A stretch of DNA of 64,000 bases from an uncultured Prevotellaceae bacterium. Its GTDB lineage: Bacteria; Bacteroidota; Bacteroidia; Bacteroidales; Bacteroidaceae. How positions within the stretch are numbered: position 1 is the first letter of the stretch; each line of letters starts with the position of its first letter. A program made the translations under genes and the position numbers. The stretch spans positions 27,928-91,927 of the forward strand of contig CAMIYC010000008.1 in the NCBI GenBank assembly GCA_946402905.1. Direction: 5' to 3'. The notes beneath the pieces are model-generated. The model was not told the DNA's origin, made no database searches, and saw only the letters and a program-made list of their open reading frames with translations. Positions 1 through 10,799 of this stretch are shown one piece after another.

Positions 1-1
1 G

Positions 2-850
2 AAGGGATCGGGCACGCTCTCCGGTTCAGGCAGGTATACCATCGGCCATCTCAACAATGACATCTCCTGGAACGGAAAGATAGACGGGTGCGTCATCACC
101 AAGGTGGGCAGCGGACGATGGACCCTGAGTCTGCCCTCCAACTACGGCAAGGGAAGTGCCGAGGTCAAGGGTGGTATCCTCAACCTCAACCACGTGGCGT
201 CCAATTCCCTCTTCTTCGGCGACAACCAGATTGTGGCCTCAGACAGCGGCACCATCGCCGGAAGGGCGTACGTCAGTTCGATATATGTGCAAAACGGCGG
301 TTCCCTCACCCCGGGAGATATCACCAGTGCCTATCCCGTGGGCGGTATCAAGGTGAGAAACTCCGTCTTCGCCTATGCAGGCTCTCATGTCAACTTTTTC
401 ATTTACAAAGCCACTAACACCGCCACGGCGCGTTCGTTCCTCAATGTAGAAGGGTATCTCTCGGTCGACGGCGACATCAATGTCACCATGCGCGGCTATA
501 CACCTAAGTCGGGAGATGAGATCATACTCTGGACTGCCGACAACTTCACAGGAACGCCTACAGCTGTCAACCTGCCCGACATCTCAGAATACGGGCTGGC
601 TTGGGACACCTCCGACCTGCTGAAGCCCACCGGCATTCTACGCGTCACCACGGCTGAAGCCATCCACACCATCGACGCCGGAGACATGGCTCATGCAGAG
701 GTATACACAGCGCAAGGCGTGGCCGTGGCCTCCTTCGACTGTGAGAGAGCCCAGCTGCAAAAGCATCTGCGTGCATTCGCCCCGGGCACTTACGTCATCA
801 GAATGACATCCGGACGCAGAAGCGAAACCATCAAAATAACCATCAAATAA
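2..850 (+). CDS. Secreted beta-helix/autotransporter-like protein with C-terminal sorting domain (5' end outside window)
   Basis: The reading frame is open from base 2, so the gene begins upstream of the window and the ATG at 104 in the ORF track is internal. About 282 residues are visible. The first ~190 are Gly/Ser/Asn-rich short strands such as GSGRWTLSLPSN and VQNGGSLTPGD, the pattern of right-handed beta-helix or autotransporter-passenger repeats. The last ~65 residues (AEVYTAQGVAVASF, then GTYVIRMTSGRRSETIKITIK-like strands) resemble the type IX secretion C-terminal sorting domain of Bacteroidota, which suggests export and surface attachment. It ends 9 bp before the rhamnogalacturonan lyase, so the two are probably co-transcribed, and a role in pectin binding or degradation is plausible. 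Function is not identified; the fold assignment is by eye. Confidence 0.7.
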   Translation, partial: KGSGTLSGSGRYTIGHLNNDISWNGKIDGCVITKVGSGRWTLSLPSNYGKGSAEVKGGILNLNHVASNSLFFGDNQIVASDSGTIAGRAYVSSIYVQNGGSLTPGDITSAYPVGGIKVRNSVFAYAGSHVNFFIYKATNTATARSFLNVEGYLSVDGDINVTMRGYTPKSGDEIILWTADNFTGTPTAVNLPDISEYGLAWDTSDLLKPTGILRVTTAEAIHTIDAGDMAHAEVYTAQGVAVASFDCERAQLQKHLRAFAPGTYVIRMTSGRRSETIKITIK

Positions 851-859
851 GACTACATA

Positions 860-2968
860 ATGAAAAAAAGAATCGTTTGCATGTTTGCCGGCGCGATGAT
901 GGCTGGTATGGGCACGATGGCTCAGACCCCAGCCGACACACCGGCCAGTCAGATGGAGAAGCTCGATCGCGGGCTCATCGCATTCCCGACCACCTCAGGC
1001 AAGTGTTTCGTCAGCTGGCGACTGCTCGGTACGGACGACAAATACACCACCTTTGAACTGCTGAAAAACGGACAGCCCATCGAGAAAAATATCTATAAGG
1101 CTACCTCGATGACGGTCGCTGGTTCGACGTCTGACACCTTCCAAGTGGTCACGTTGCAAAATAATGTGGCCATAGACACGACTGCCGAGGTGAAACCATG
1201 GGCGAAAGCCTATCTCTCTCTTGAGCTTGACCGCCCTGAGGCCCTTAATGGCAAAGTGTATTACCCCAACGACTGTTCGGTGGGTGACGTAGACGGCGAC
1301 GGACAATATGAACTCTTCGTGAAGTGGGATCCGGAAAACTCTAAGGACAACTCCAACACCGGAGCCAGCAATCCTGTCATTATCGACTGCTACAAGCTCG
1401 ATGGCACCAAGCTATGGCGGGTCAACCTGGGAGTGAACATCAGGGCCGGTGCGCACTACACACAGTTTATGGTCTACGACTTCAATGGCGACGGCAAGGC
1501 AGAAATGATCTGCAAGACGGCACCGGGGAGCAAAGACGGCACAGACACCTTTGTGTCGTATGCCGCCACCGACGCTGCGATCAAAGGCACGAGCAACACC
1601 GTAGACCTGCGTGACGGCAATGGACGCATCCTCAAGGGAGCGGAATATCTCACCGTCTTTGAAGGACTGACAGGCAAGGCCCTCCACACCATCTGGTATA
1701 CCCCCAACCGGGCCGGAAAATTCAACCAGGCAAGCGACCATCCCGAGAAAAGTTTCTGGAATGACAACTATGGCAACCGTGCCGACCGTCATCTGGCCTG
1801 CGTGGCCTATCTCGACGGTCCAGACAAGAATCCCAGTGCGGTGATGTGCCGCGGCTATTACACCAGGGCCTATCTCTGGGCTGTGGACTTCGACGGCGAA
1901 CAGCTGAAGCACAAATGGCTGCACGCCTCGGTCAACAGGAACACAGTGGAACTCTACGATGCCGACTGGAACAAGACGACGAAAACCTACAGCAGCAATA
2001 CCAGCGGTGTGGGCAATTACTTCACCATGTTTGGCAACGGCAACCACAACCTCTCCGTCGGTGATGTCGACGGCGACGGATGCGACGAGATCATCTGGGG
2101 AAGCGGAGCCGTCGACAATGACGGAAATTTGCTCTACAGCGTGGGATTCGGACATGGCGATGCCATCCATCTGGCCGACCACGACCCCGACCGCCCAGGC
2201 TATGAGGTGTTCGACGTGCATGAGGAGAGCACAGGCGACTATGGAGCCGACCTGCACGATGCCGCCACCGGTGAGGTGCTTGTGCGCAAGACTTCCACCC
2301 GTGACACAGGCCGTGGACTGGCCGCCGACTATGACTCCAATTACCGTGGGTCAGAGTTCACATACGCCACACAGACCAGCAGCTATAAAATCGACGGCAC
2401 TGCCATCTATAATGCCAATCCTGGTATGAACTTCCGCCTCTTCTGGGACGGCGACGAGTATGAGGAATTGCTTGATGACGTGACGATCACAAAATGGAAG
2501 AATGGCACGTCGCAGTCGCTCGGTATCGGATTCAGCCGCAACGCGCTTTCTTCATTCGGGTTCCCGGGCTCTTGCAACGGCACAAAAGCCACGCCATGCC
2601 TCACCGCTGACCTCTTCGGCGACTGGCGCGAGGAAGTGATCTTCTGGAGCAAGACCAATGGAGCTATCATCAACATCTATTCTTCGGCTTACGAAACCGA
2701 CTACCGTGTGCCCACCCTGATGCACGACCACATGTACCGCATGGGAGTGGCATGGGAGAACGTGGCCTACAACCAACCACCACATCTCGGCTATTTCCTG
2801 CCTGACTATATCGATACCTTCCAAGGCATCGAACCCTCCGGCATCCTGGAGGTAAGTCCTGAGACCGCCATCGGTGACGACCGCTACTACAACCTGCAGG
2901 GCGTAGAGGTGAAGCATCCGGTCAAGGGTGTGTATATCCATCGTGGAAAGAAAATACTGGTGAAGTGA
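860..2968 (+). CDS. Rhamnogalacturonan lyase, PL11-type, secreted
   Basis: A 702-aa protein predicted to cleave the rhamnogalacturonan-I backbone of pectin by beta-elimination. It starts with a signal peptide (MKKRIVCMFAGAMMAGMGTMAQ). Residues ~30-110 form the N-terminal beta-domain (LDRGLIAF ... FVSWRLLG) typical of YesW/YesX-like lyases, followed by a beta-propeller with calcium-binding Asp-rich loops: DVDGDGQYELFVKWDP near residue 143, DFNGDGKAEMICKT near 206 and DVDGDGCDEIIWGSG near 400. The end (YYNLQGVEV ... GVYIHRGKKILVK) resembles a type IX secretion sorting tail, so the enzyme is probably exported to the surface. Length fits PL11. It lies 9 bp after the beta-helix protein, and its stop codon overlaps the mutY start by one base (TGATG). 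Family assignment is firm; substrate is from family knowledge. Confidence 0.9.
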   Translation: MKKRIVCMFAGAMMAGMGTMAQTPADTPASQMEKLDRGLIAFPTTSGKCFVSWRLLGTDDKYTTFELLKNGQPIEKNIYKATSMTVAGSTSDTFQVVTLQNNVAIDTTAEVKPWAKAYLSLELDRPEALNGKVYYPNDCSVGDVDGDGQYELFVKWDPENSKDNSNTGASNPVIIDCYKLDGTKLWRVNLGVNIRAGAHYTQFMVYDFNGDGKAEMICKTAPGSKDGTDTFVSYAATDAAIKGTSNTVDLRDGNGRILKGAEYLTVFEGLTGKALHTIWYTPNRAGKFNQASDHPEKSFWNDNYGNRADRHLACVAYLDGPDKNPSAVMCRGYYTRAYLWAVDFDGEQLKHKWLHASVNRNTVELYDADWNKTTKTYSSNTSGVGNYFTMFGNGNHNLSVGDVDGDGCDEIIWGSGAVDNDGNLLYSVGFGHGDAIHLADHDPDRPGYEVFDVHEESTGDYGADLHDAATGEVLVRKTSTRDTGRGLAADYDSNYRGSEFTYATQTSSYKIDGTAIYNANPGMNFRLFWDGDEYEELLDDVTITKWKNGTSQSLGIGFSRNALSSFGFPGSCNGTKATPCLTADLFGDWREEVIFWSKTNGAIINIYSSAYETDYRVPTLMHDHMYRMGVAWENVAYNQPPHLGYFLPDYIDTFQGIEPSGILEVSPETAIGDDRYYNLQGVEVKHPVKGVYIHRGKKILVK

Positions 2969-3990
2969 TGACGAGAGATGAAGAACGTGCCGTCTCACCT
3001 TTCACACTCACTATCCTGAACTGGTTTGAGCGCCATGGCAGGGAACTGCCGTGGCGCATGACCAGAGACCCTTACGCCATCTGGCTCTCTGAGGTCATCC
3101 TGCAACAGACCCGCATAGAACAAGGACGACCCTACTGGGAACGCTTCATTCGTCGCTGGCCCACGGTAGAGTCGCTGGCGGAAGCCACAGAGGACGAGGT
3201 GCTGCGCGAATGGCAGGGTCTGGGCTATTACTCACGTGCACGCCACCTGCGCCAGGCAGCCCGCCAGATCACAGAGATGGGTGGATTCCCTGCCACCTAT
3301 GAGCAGATCAGACTGTTGAAAGGTGTCGGCGACTATACGGCAGCGGCTATAGGCAGCATCGCTTTCGGGCTGCCCGTGGCCGCTGTCGACGGTAATGTAT
3401 ACCGGGTGTTGTCCAGGCATTTCGGTGTCTCCACGCCGATCAACTCTACTGAAGGCAAAAAGGAATTTGCACTGCTGGCGCAGTCGCTCTTGCCAGTGTC
3501 AAGAGCGTCGGCGTTCAATCAGGCAATGATGGATTTCGGGGCATTGCAGTGCACACCACAGTCTCCGCGTTGTTCCGACTGTCCGTTGCAGGAGTCTTGT
3601 GTCGCCTTGAGGGAAGGCAGGGTGGGGGAACTGCCGGTAAAAGAAAAGAAAGTGAAAGTCAAGGAGCGTCTGTTGGCCTATTATTATATCCGGTGCCAGG
3701 GAGAGGTGGCGATGCACCGCCGGGGTGATGGCGATATATGGCAGGGCCTCTGGGAGCCCTATATCGAAGAGGCTTCCCATGGATCAATCCCCACAGAAGG
3801 CCCCATGCTTATACGTAAGGGGGTGAAACATGTACTGACACACCGTGTCATCCGGGCTGATTTCTACTTGTGGACTCCTGATGCCAAACCTGCTTTGCCC
3901 GCTGATTACATCTGGATACCAGAGGCCGACCTCGACCAGTATGCCGTGCCACGGCTGGTGGAGCTTCTCTTCCAGGCAGTCAATGAATGA
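2968..3990 (+). CDS. mutY: A/G-specific adenine DNA glycosylase MutY
   Basis: A 340-aa base-excision repair enzyme that removes adenine mispaired with 8-oxoguanine. Visible are the catalytic Glu42 in WLSEVILQQT, the helix-hairpin-helix LLKGVGDYTAAAIGS (117-131), the catalytic Asp141 in AAVDGNV, and the [4Fe-4S] loop Cys195-x6-Cys202-x2-Cys205-x5-Cys211. The C-terminal ~110 residues form the Nudix-like domain that recognises 8-oxoG (LLAYYYIRC ... DIWQGLWEPY). The ATG at 2968 overlaps the upstream stop as TGATG; the ORF track starts one codon earlier at a GTG (2965). The coupling suggests co-transcription with the upstream lyase gene despite unrelated function. Confidence 0.97.
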   Translation: MTRDEERAVSPFTLTILNWFERHGRELPWRMTRDPYAIWLSEVILQQTRIEQGRPYWERFIRRWPTVESLAEATEDEVLREWQGLGYYSRARHLRQAARQITEMGGFPATYEQIRLLKGVGDYTAAAIGSIAFGLPVAAVDGNVYRVLSRHFGVSTPINSTEGKKEFALLAQSLLPVSRASAFNQAMMDFGALQCTPQSPRCSDCPLQESCVALREGRVGELPVKEKKVKVKERLLAYYYIRCQGEVAMHRRGDGDIWQGLWEPYIEEASHGSIPTEGPMLIRKGVKHVLTHRVIRADFYLWTPDAKPALPADYIWIPEADLDQYAVPRLVELLFQAVNE

Positions 3991-4103
3991 GGACTCGCTA
4001 TATGTTTTTTTATTTTTCTGCAAATTTTTGTGTATTATGCACCAACAGAGGTGGTGTTTGGAAAGGAATCCGAGGAAAAGGTAGCTTCTATCATGCCATC
4101 GGC

Positions 4104-4262
4104 ATGCCAATCAATATCCATGAACTGATAGGGCGTGAGATCACTGATGATGAGATCAAGGAGATGGTAAGGAAATACAGCCACGACTACACCATCACCC
4201 AAGGACGTTTCAAAGTGCTCAAGCCGGAAGACATGGAAGCCATCTACAAAATGGCCAAATAA
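4104..4262 (+). CDS. Small conserved-looking protein, 52 aa, unknown function
   Basis: The ORF track starts at 3987, inside mutY, but its first 39 codons read as low-quality sequence through an AT-rich intergenic stretch. The ATG at 4104 begins a compact, charged, probably helical protein (MPINIHELIGREITDDEIKE ... MEAIYKMAK) of 52 residues without membrane segment or Cys. The sequence looks like a real coding segment (amphipathic helices, no rare composition) and is followed directly by a strong terminator. No family recognised. Expression could come from mutY read-through or from the AT-rich stretch at 4000-4040, where I see no clean TAnnTTTG box. Confidence 0.6.
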   Translation: MPINIHELIGREITDDEIKEMVRKYSHDYTITQGRFKVLKPEDMEAIYKMAK

Positions 4263-4295
4263 AAAAAAGGGTCTCAACTGAGACCCTTTTTTGAT
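4263..4295. terminator. Bidirectional rho-independent terminator
   Basis: The stem GGGTCTC / GAGACCC with loop AACT is flanked by an A-run on the left and T-run on the right, so it can end transcripts from both the 52-aa gene (plus) and the xylanase-esterase gene (minus), which converge here. Confidence 0.85.
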
Positions 4296-4320
4296 GCTGA
4301 CTATGCTGTGTGTGCTATGA

Positions 4321-6585
<2,265 letters not shown>

Positions 6586-6691
6586 TAACAAAAGGCCGTA
6601 TTTTTCCTTATTTTTTGTTGCGTTTTGTTTCGCTGATGTTACATGGAGCAGTCAATGAAAGACAGATTGTATTATTCTTTCTTTTTACAAA

Positions 6692-6924
6692 TTTTTGGCC
6701 GAAAAGCTAAAGGTGGGTTCTATTAATTATGTCGAGGCGATTTTTGATTTTTAGTCGAGTGCAGAGTGTAAGTTGAAGAGGGAGTATAGCGGGCTATACG
6801 ACCGATGAGACTTGACACTATGCACCGAATAAAAACAAAAAGCGACCGAAACAGATTGAGCAGAATAATGCCTATATATCAAACAGAATTAATAGAACAC
6901 ACCTAAATGCTTTCCGGCCAAAAA
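6692..6924. mobile_element. MITE-like palindromic element, 233 bp
   Basis: The outer ends are imperfect inverted repeats of ~37 bp: TTTTTGGCCGAAAAGC then TAAAGGTGGGTTCTATTAATT on the left, and AATTAATAGAACACACCTAAATGC then TTTCCGGCCAAAAA on the right. Inside them is a second, roughly 120-bp imperfect palindrome (about 6732-6851) centred on GTATAGCGGGCTATAC. There is no ORF of note. Nested terminal and internal inverted repeats without coding capacity are the structure of a miniature inverted-repeat element or a very long RNA hairpin. I see no clear target-site duplication. It sits between the zinc-ribbon operon and the xylanase-esterase promoter. Confidence 0.7.
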
Positions 6925-6964
6925 AAGACAGCCGAATGTGAAACGGGAAATCGCTTCAGATCAT

Positions 6965-7792
6965 TTACAGCCTCTTCTGCAACTCGCGGTACACTACGGC
7001 ATTGCATCCCACTTTTGCGACTGAGAACAGTGAGATGATAAGGGCCGTGATGATCATGGTCAGTATCTGGGAGTCTACGATCAGACTGATCAACCAGTTG
7101 ATGAGGCCAGAGGCTATTGCCATTATCAGGAAAAACACGATATCTATCCAGAAGAGGGTGGATTTATAGCCGTAAGTGATCTTCGTACTCTGTATCATCG
7201 ACTCCGACGGTGAGATTTCCTTGTCAAACATCAGATAATAGGCTTGCGACCAGCCGTAGCTGATGATGATGCCCGGCACGATGATAAACATGAAAGCGGG
7301 CAGCAATGAGATGGCCATCAGGCCCAGCAGGTTGAAAAACTCACCCATGTATTTACGGTACTGCCCGTCGAAGATAAAGGTGGGACTGATCATTCTGCCC
7401 TCGCTCTTGCTCAGAGATATGGGCAGGTTGACCATGGCGATAGTAGTGCCCACATTGATGTAGGGTATCCAGCAAGTGAGGATATATAGGATATATGCCA
7501 CAAAGATGGATAAGAAATTTTTCAGTCCGAGGCCGATGCCTTCGCAGAGCACTCCCGACACGGTGATCAGCCGTTCGCCGTCTGACCCGATGGGAGGTGT
7601 GGGTGGCACAGCCTGTGTACGGTAGGCTTCTTTGCGGGGTGGCTCCTGACGAGGTTCCTCGGTCCTGGGAGTTTCTGCATGTGGAGCCTCCTGGCTGGCA
7701 TGCTCGTCAAACCAATAGCCGCAATATCTGCACTTCTTAGCTACGGTCCTGACCATTTGTCCGCATTGCGGACATCTTTTCATCTCTTCCAT
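6965..7792 (-). CDS. Zinc-ribbon multi-pass membrane protein, unknown function
   Basis: A 275-aa protein. The N-terminus is a single zinc ribbon (CPQCG ... KCRYCGYWF), then a Pro/Glu/Arg-rich stretch (~28-75), then about five hydrophobic segments from residue ~85 on (LSIFVAYILYILTCWIPYI, LLGLMAISLLPAFMFIIVPG, IDIVFFLIMAIASGLINWLIS, ILTMIITALIISLFSVAKVG). The membrane part resembles the glycerophosphodiester phosphodiesterase-type membrane domain seen in many uncharacterised proteins (YciC/DUF975-like), but that is only a loose resemblance. An ATG three codons in (MKRCPQ) is an alternative start. It follows the next zinc-ribbon gene by 18 bp, so the two form an operon. Confidence 0.8.
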   Translation of the reverse strand: MEEMKRCPQCGQMVRTVAKKCRYCGYWFDEHASQEAPHAETPRTEEPRQEPPRKEAYRTQAVPPTPPIGSDGERLITVSGVLCEGIGLGLKNFLSIFVAYILYILTCWIPYINVGTTIAMVNLPISLSKSEGRMISPTFIFDGQYRKYMGEFFNLLGLMAISLLPAFMFIIVPGIIISYGWSQAYYLMFDKEISPSESMIQSTKITYGYKSTLFWIDIVFFLIMAIASGLINWLISLIVDSQILTMIITALIISLFSVAKVGCNAVVYRELQKRL

Positions 7793-7810
7793 ATAAGTTG
7801 TTTTTGGGGG

Positions 7811-9133
7811 TTATTGATTGGGGATACGGTTCACCTTCTGGAAACGGATGCCATTATTGCCCGACTGATTGTTGCTGCCAGGCTGCCTATTGGCAGGCTC
7901 AAGATGGAACCCGCTGCTGTTGGAGTTGGGAGGAGCCACCTCCTCATCGCGTGGAGGAGCCTGCCGGCTGTCATCGCGCCAGCCACGGCGTGGACGGTCA
8001 GGGCGCTGCCCGTCGATGGTACGTGGCTCACGGTAACGCGTGTCTCTGTCGCCTCTGTCTGTTGGCGGTGGCATGTCGTTAGGTCGTCTCATATTCTGGG
8101 CAGGTGGCTCGGGTTTGGCAGCCGTGGCAGATTCGGGCTTGGTTGTCTCCTTCACTCTGATGAGTGTGCCTGTCTGCGTGTTGAGCCGGTAGTAGGCGGT
8201 GTGTTTCAGGTTCTCGTCGCCCACGTCCACCTTGATATACTGGCCGTCTTCCTCTTCCTCTGCAAAGATCACGGCATCGGTCTCCGCTTCTACAGGGATG
8301 GTTTGCGACACTGTCTCATCGTCAGCGGCGGAATATTTGAACAACTCACCGTTGAAGACATAATACAAGCAGGCACGGTCGTCAGGATAAATGGCCACAA
8401 GACCCGCTTCCTCCGGCAGCGCATTGGCTACACTGTCGAGCGTTTCCTCTATCGAGAGCACCCTGGCGGCAGACTGGGCTGAGCCGGAGATTTCTTCTTT
8501 CACCGGTGTCTCTTTGGCAGGGTCGGCCGGCTTGTCGCCTTTGAAGAACAACAGATAGCACAAGGCTCCGATACCACACAACAGCAGCAAGGCCAGCAGT
8601 CCGATGACATACTTCAAAGTGTTGCTCTTGCGGGGCGGCTCAGGCTGATAGTCCCTGCGTGGTGTGGGATTGATAGGAGGTATCGGGGTGGCAGGTTCAC
8701 GACTGAGAGGTGGCTCTGGCTGAGGTTCGGCCACAGGTTCCAGTCTTTGTGAAGCCACTGGTTCATATTCTCTGACCCGAGCTGGCTCCTGTTCTCTGAC
8801 CCGAGCTGGTTCCGGTTCTCTGACCCGAGCAGGCTCTAGTTTTACGGTTGTTTCTTGTTTTGGTGGGACGGGGGGTGGTATCACTACGGTCTTTGCCTGT
8901 GGGGGAGCCGTGGCCGGTGCGACGGATTCTCCACATATAGGGCAGACGTCAAGATGAGCTTCTATAGGTTCGCCACATATCGGACAGTTTCTCATTGCAG
9001 GTTGAGAGGTTTGAGCAGGGGTAGAAGCCGGTTTGGGTTCCGGCGAAGTGTCGGGTTGCAGTTGCTCTCCGCAAAACGGGCACACTGTAGACTGGTCGTC
9101 TATCAATTCAGCACAAAATGGACATCTTTTCAT
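7811..9133 (-). CDS. Double zinc-ribbon, single-pass membrane protein with Pro-rich repeats
   Basis: A 440-aa protein. Two zinc ribbons at the N-terminus (CPFCAE ... CPFCG, residues 4-22; CPICGE ... CPICG, ~50-68) are followed by a low-complexity cytoplasmic segment with a 7-8 residue repeat (PARVREPE, PARVREQE, PARVREYE), one membrane helix (~176-197, VIGLLALLLLCGIGALCYLLFF) and an extracytoplasmic region of ~240 residues ending in a disordered Asn/Gln/Arg-rich tail. Zinc-ribbon plus single TM proteins are common in Bacteroidota and uncharacterised. First gene of a two-gene operon with the 275-aa zinc-ribbon membrane protein. Confidence 0.8.
   Translation of the reverse strand: MKRCPFCAELIDDQSTVCPFCGEQLQPDTSPEPKPASTPAQTSQPAMRNCPICGEPIEAHLDVCPICGESVAPATAPPQAKTVVIPPPVPPKQETTVKLEPARVREPEPARVREQEPARVREYEPVASQRLEPVAEPQPEPPLSREPATPIPPINPTPRRDYQPEPPRKSNTLKYVIGLLALLLLCGIGALCYLLFFKGDKPADPAKETPVKEEISGSAQSAARVLSIEETLDSVANALPEEAGLVAIYPDDRACLYYVFNGELFKYSAADDETVSQTIPVEAETDAVIFAEEEEDGQYIKVDVGDENLKHTAYYRLNTQTGTLIRVKETTKPESATAAKPEPPAQNMRRPNDMPPPTDRGDRDTRYREPRTIDGQRPDRPRRGWRDDSRQAPPRDEEVAPPNSNSSGFHLEPANRQPGSNNQSGNNGIRFQKVNRIPNQ
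8765..8838. repeat. In-frame 24-bp tandem repeat inside the zinc-ribbon gene
   Basis: Three near-identical copies of a unit containing TCTCTGACCCGAGCTGG (plus strand) encode the PARVRE-containing repeats. The number of copies could change by slippage without breaking the frame. Confidence 0.75.
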
Positions 9134-9266
9134 AATATCTATAGGATAATAATGGTTAATGTTTTGTTTTCTTTGTAAATATACACAATAATCATCAATT
9201 ACATCCGAAGATGTAATAACAAAATCAAAATATTAAGGTATATTTGCAGATGATAACAAAAAATAA

Positions 9267-9297
9267 GAATTTCCGTAATCAATGATTACGGAAATTC
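9267..9297 (-). terminator. Terminator overlapping the stop codon of the GH43 gene
   Basis: GAATTTCCGTAATCA and its exact reverse complement are separated by one base. On the minus strand the hairpin starts within the last codons of the GH43 gene, contains its TGA stop, and is followed by a T-rich run (TTATTTTTTG). Confidence 0.75.
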
Positions 9298-10745
9298 CAT
9301 TTTGAATTGTCGCTGTTGAAATCATATTCAGCCAGCGTAGGGTTGCTGTCGCTCACCGAATACAATACATATTTTTTATTCAGTCCGGGTTGTCCCGGTA
9401 TCACCTTGGGCATGATTCTGAAGGTGCCGTCGGTCAACTGTTCGATGCGCCACAACTGTTCGTCTGCTCCGCTGAAGGTTTCGACAGTGGTCAGTTCAGC
9501 TTTTTCTGTGGCGGCCAGGGCGCGTTCAGTTCCCTCTATGGTGATTTTATAATATGGTCCTCCCAGGTATCCGCCAGCCTCAGGCACGGCCTTGACTGTC
9601 CATCTCTGATGAGGTCTGAACATATAGTCGCCCACGCGCACATCGATATTTCCCGCGGGCCAAGTGTCCTTCACCTGATCGAGTGTCTGGTTGGCGATGG
9701 GTTTCACGGGCTCGTCATTGTTGCGGTTGAACCATCCCCGCCTCTCCTGGTGGATACGCACGAAGTCGACAGCCAGTTCGAGGGCATAGCCACGGCGTTC
9801 AGACTCTATCTCATAGGTGCCTTCTTTGAAACGGTCGCCCGCCACAGGCCATCCATTGCGCCACAGCAGTGGTCGGATGCCCAGCACACTTCGTCCGCCC
9901 TGATCGAAATCGGCTTCGAAGTGGCACGACATGATCTCTACGCCCTCGTCGATAATGGTTCGCCCGAAATGGCCTGGGCCTGTCACGCGGTCGCCGGCTG
10001 CAATGACCATCTTGCCGCCTCCGTGATACATGTCACGCCCCACGTTGTCGACGTATGGTCCGCCCACATGGCGCGAGCGTCCTACCACGATGTTATAGGT
10101 GGAGTTGACACCATCGCAGCAGGTGCCATGTGTGCCCAGGAGATAGTACCATCCATCGCGGTAGATCAGGTCGGTGGCCTCGCAGTCGATGGCCACGTCC
10201 TTGGCTTCATTGCCTGCCACGCGCAGTCCGGTCTTCGGGTCAAGTTCGATCATGCGGATGGTGCCGAAATAGGTGCCGTAGGTGGCCCAGAGCCGTCCGG
10301 TAGTGGGGTCCAGAAGCAGGCAGGGGTCGATGGCGTCGTTGTCTTCCATGCCGTCAGACGAAGCCACCTCTATCGCCTCGGTGTATTTGAAGTCGGGCGA
10401 CTTGGGGTCGAGCGTTTTGTTCCACATCGTGAGGATACGTCCGTTATGGCCGCCGCCCAGACCGCCGCCGGTGGCTCCATAGATGACGAGGTATCTGTCG
10501 CCGAGCTTCATGGCGTCGGGTGCAGCTCCTCCACCGGGTCGTTCCGCACCTCCGTGCCAGGTCCAGCCGTCCTCTGAGATCAGTCCGCCCCCCCCCGTGC
10601 CGAAGGTGTAGTATTTGCCGTCACACTCCACGATGGTCGACGGGTCGTGGATATAGGGCTGTCCGACTTGTGCGGAAGCTGAAGTAGCGCCACAAATGAG
10701 CATCACTCCGCAGGTTGCGAAAAATTGTCTGTATTTCATTTTCAT
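9279..10745 (-). CDS. GH43 glycoside hydrolase (arabinan/arabinoxylan-active), secreted
   Basis: A 488-aa secreted enzyme with signal peptide (CGVMLICGATSASAQ, cleavage near 26). The five-bladed propeller of GH43 is indicated by YIHDPSTIVECDGKYYTF (base Asp34), the pKa-modulating Asp140 in NDAIDPCLLLD, and the probable acid Glu189 in DCEATDLIYRDGWYYL, all in the expected order. The closest look-alikes are endo-1,5-alpha-L-arabinanases and arabinofuranosidases; exact activity cannot be read from sequence. The C-terminal ~90 residues (DEQLWRIEQLTDGTFRIMPK) resemble a ricin-type/lectin module and may bind carbohydrate. The neighbouring minus-strand gene (10800-12830) is also GH43, 54 bp upstream, so the two probably form an operon acting on arabinose-substituted plant polymers. 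Confidence 0.88.
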   Translation of the reverse strand: MKMKYRQFFATCGVMLICGATSASAQVGQPYIHDPSTIVECDGKYYTFGTGGGGLISEDGWTWHGGAERPGGGAAPDAMKLGDRYLVIYGATGGGLGGGHNGRILTMWNKTLDPKSPDFKYTEAIEVASSDGMEDNDAIDPCLLLDPTTGRLWATYGTYFGTIRMIELDPKTGLRVAGNEAKDVAIDCEATDLIYRDGWYYLLGTHGTCCDGVNSTYNIVVGRSRHVGGPYVDNVGRDMYHGGGKMVIAAGDRVTGPGHFGRTIIDEGVEIMSCHFEADFDQGGRSVLGIRPLLWRNGWPVAGDRFKEGTYEIESERRGYALELAVDFVRIHQERRGWFNRNNDEPVKPIANQTLDQVKDTWPAGNIDVRVGDYMFRPHQRWTVKAVPEAGGYLGGPYYKITIEGTERALAATEKAELTTVETFSGADEQLWRIEQLTDGTFRIMPKVIPGQPGLNKKYVLYSVSDSNPTLAEYDFNSDNSKWNFRNH

Positions 10746-10799
10746 ATTCTGTTTTCAGATCGTTGTTTACCTTCTATTCTTTACTCTTTTCCTGATGGA

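Noticed and set aside
1412-2257. 281-aa minus-strand ORF opposite the PL11 lyase
   Set aside because: It is the antisense shadow of a clear lyase gene and has no recognisable domain.
9390-10577. 395-aa plus-strand ORF opposite the GH43 gene
   Set aside because: Shadow of the GH43 frame, a common effect of codon bias in GC-richer genes; no signal peptide or motif.
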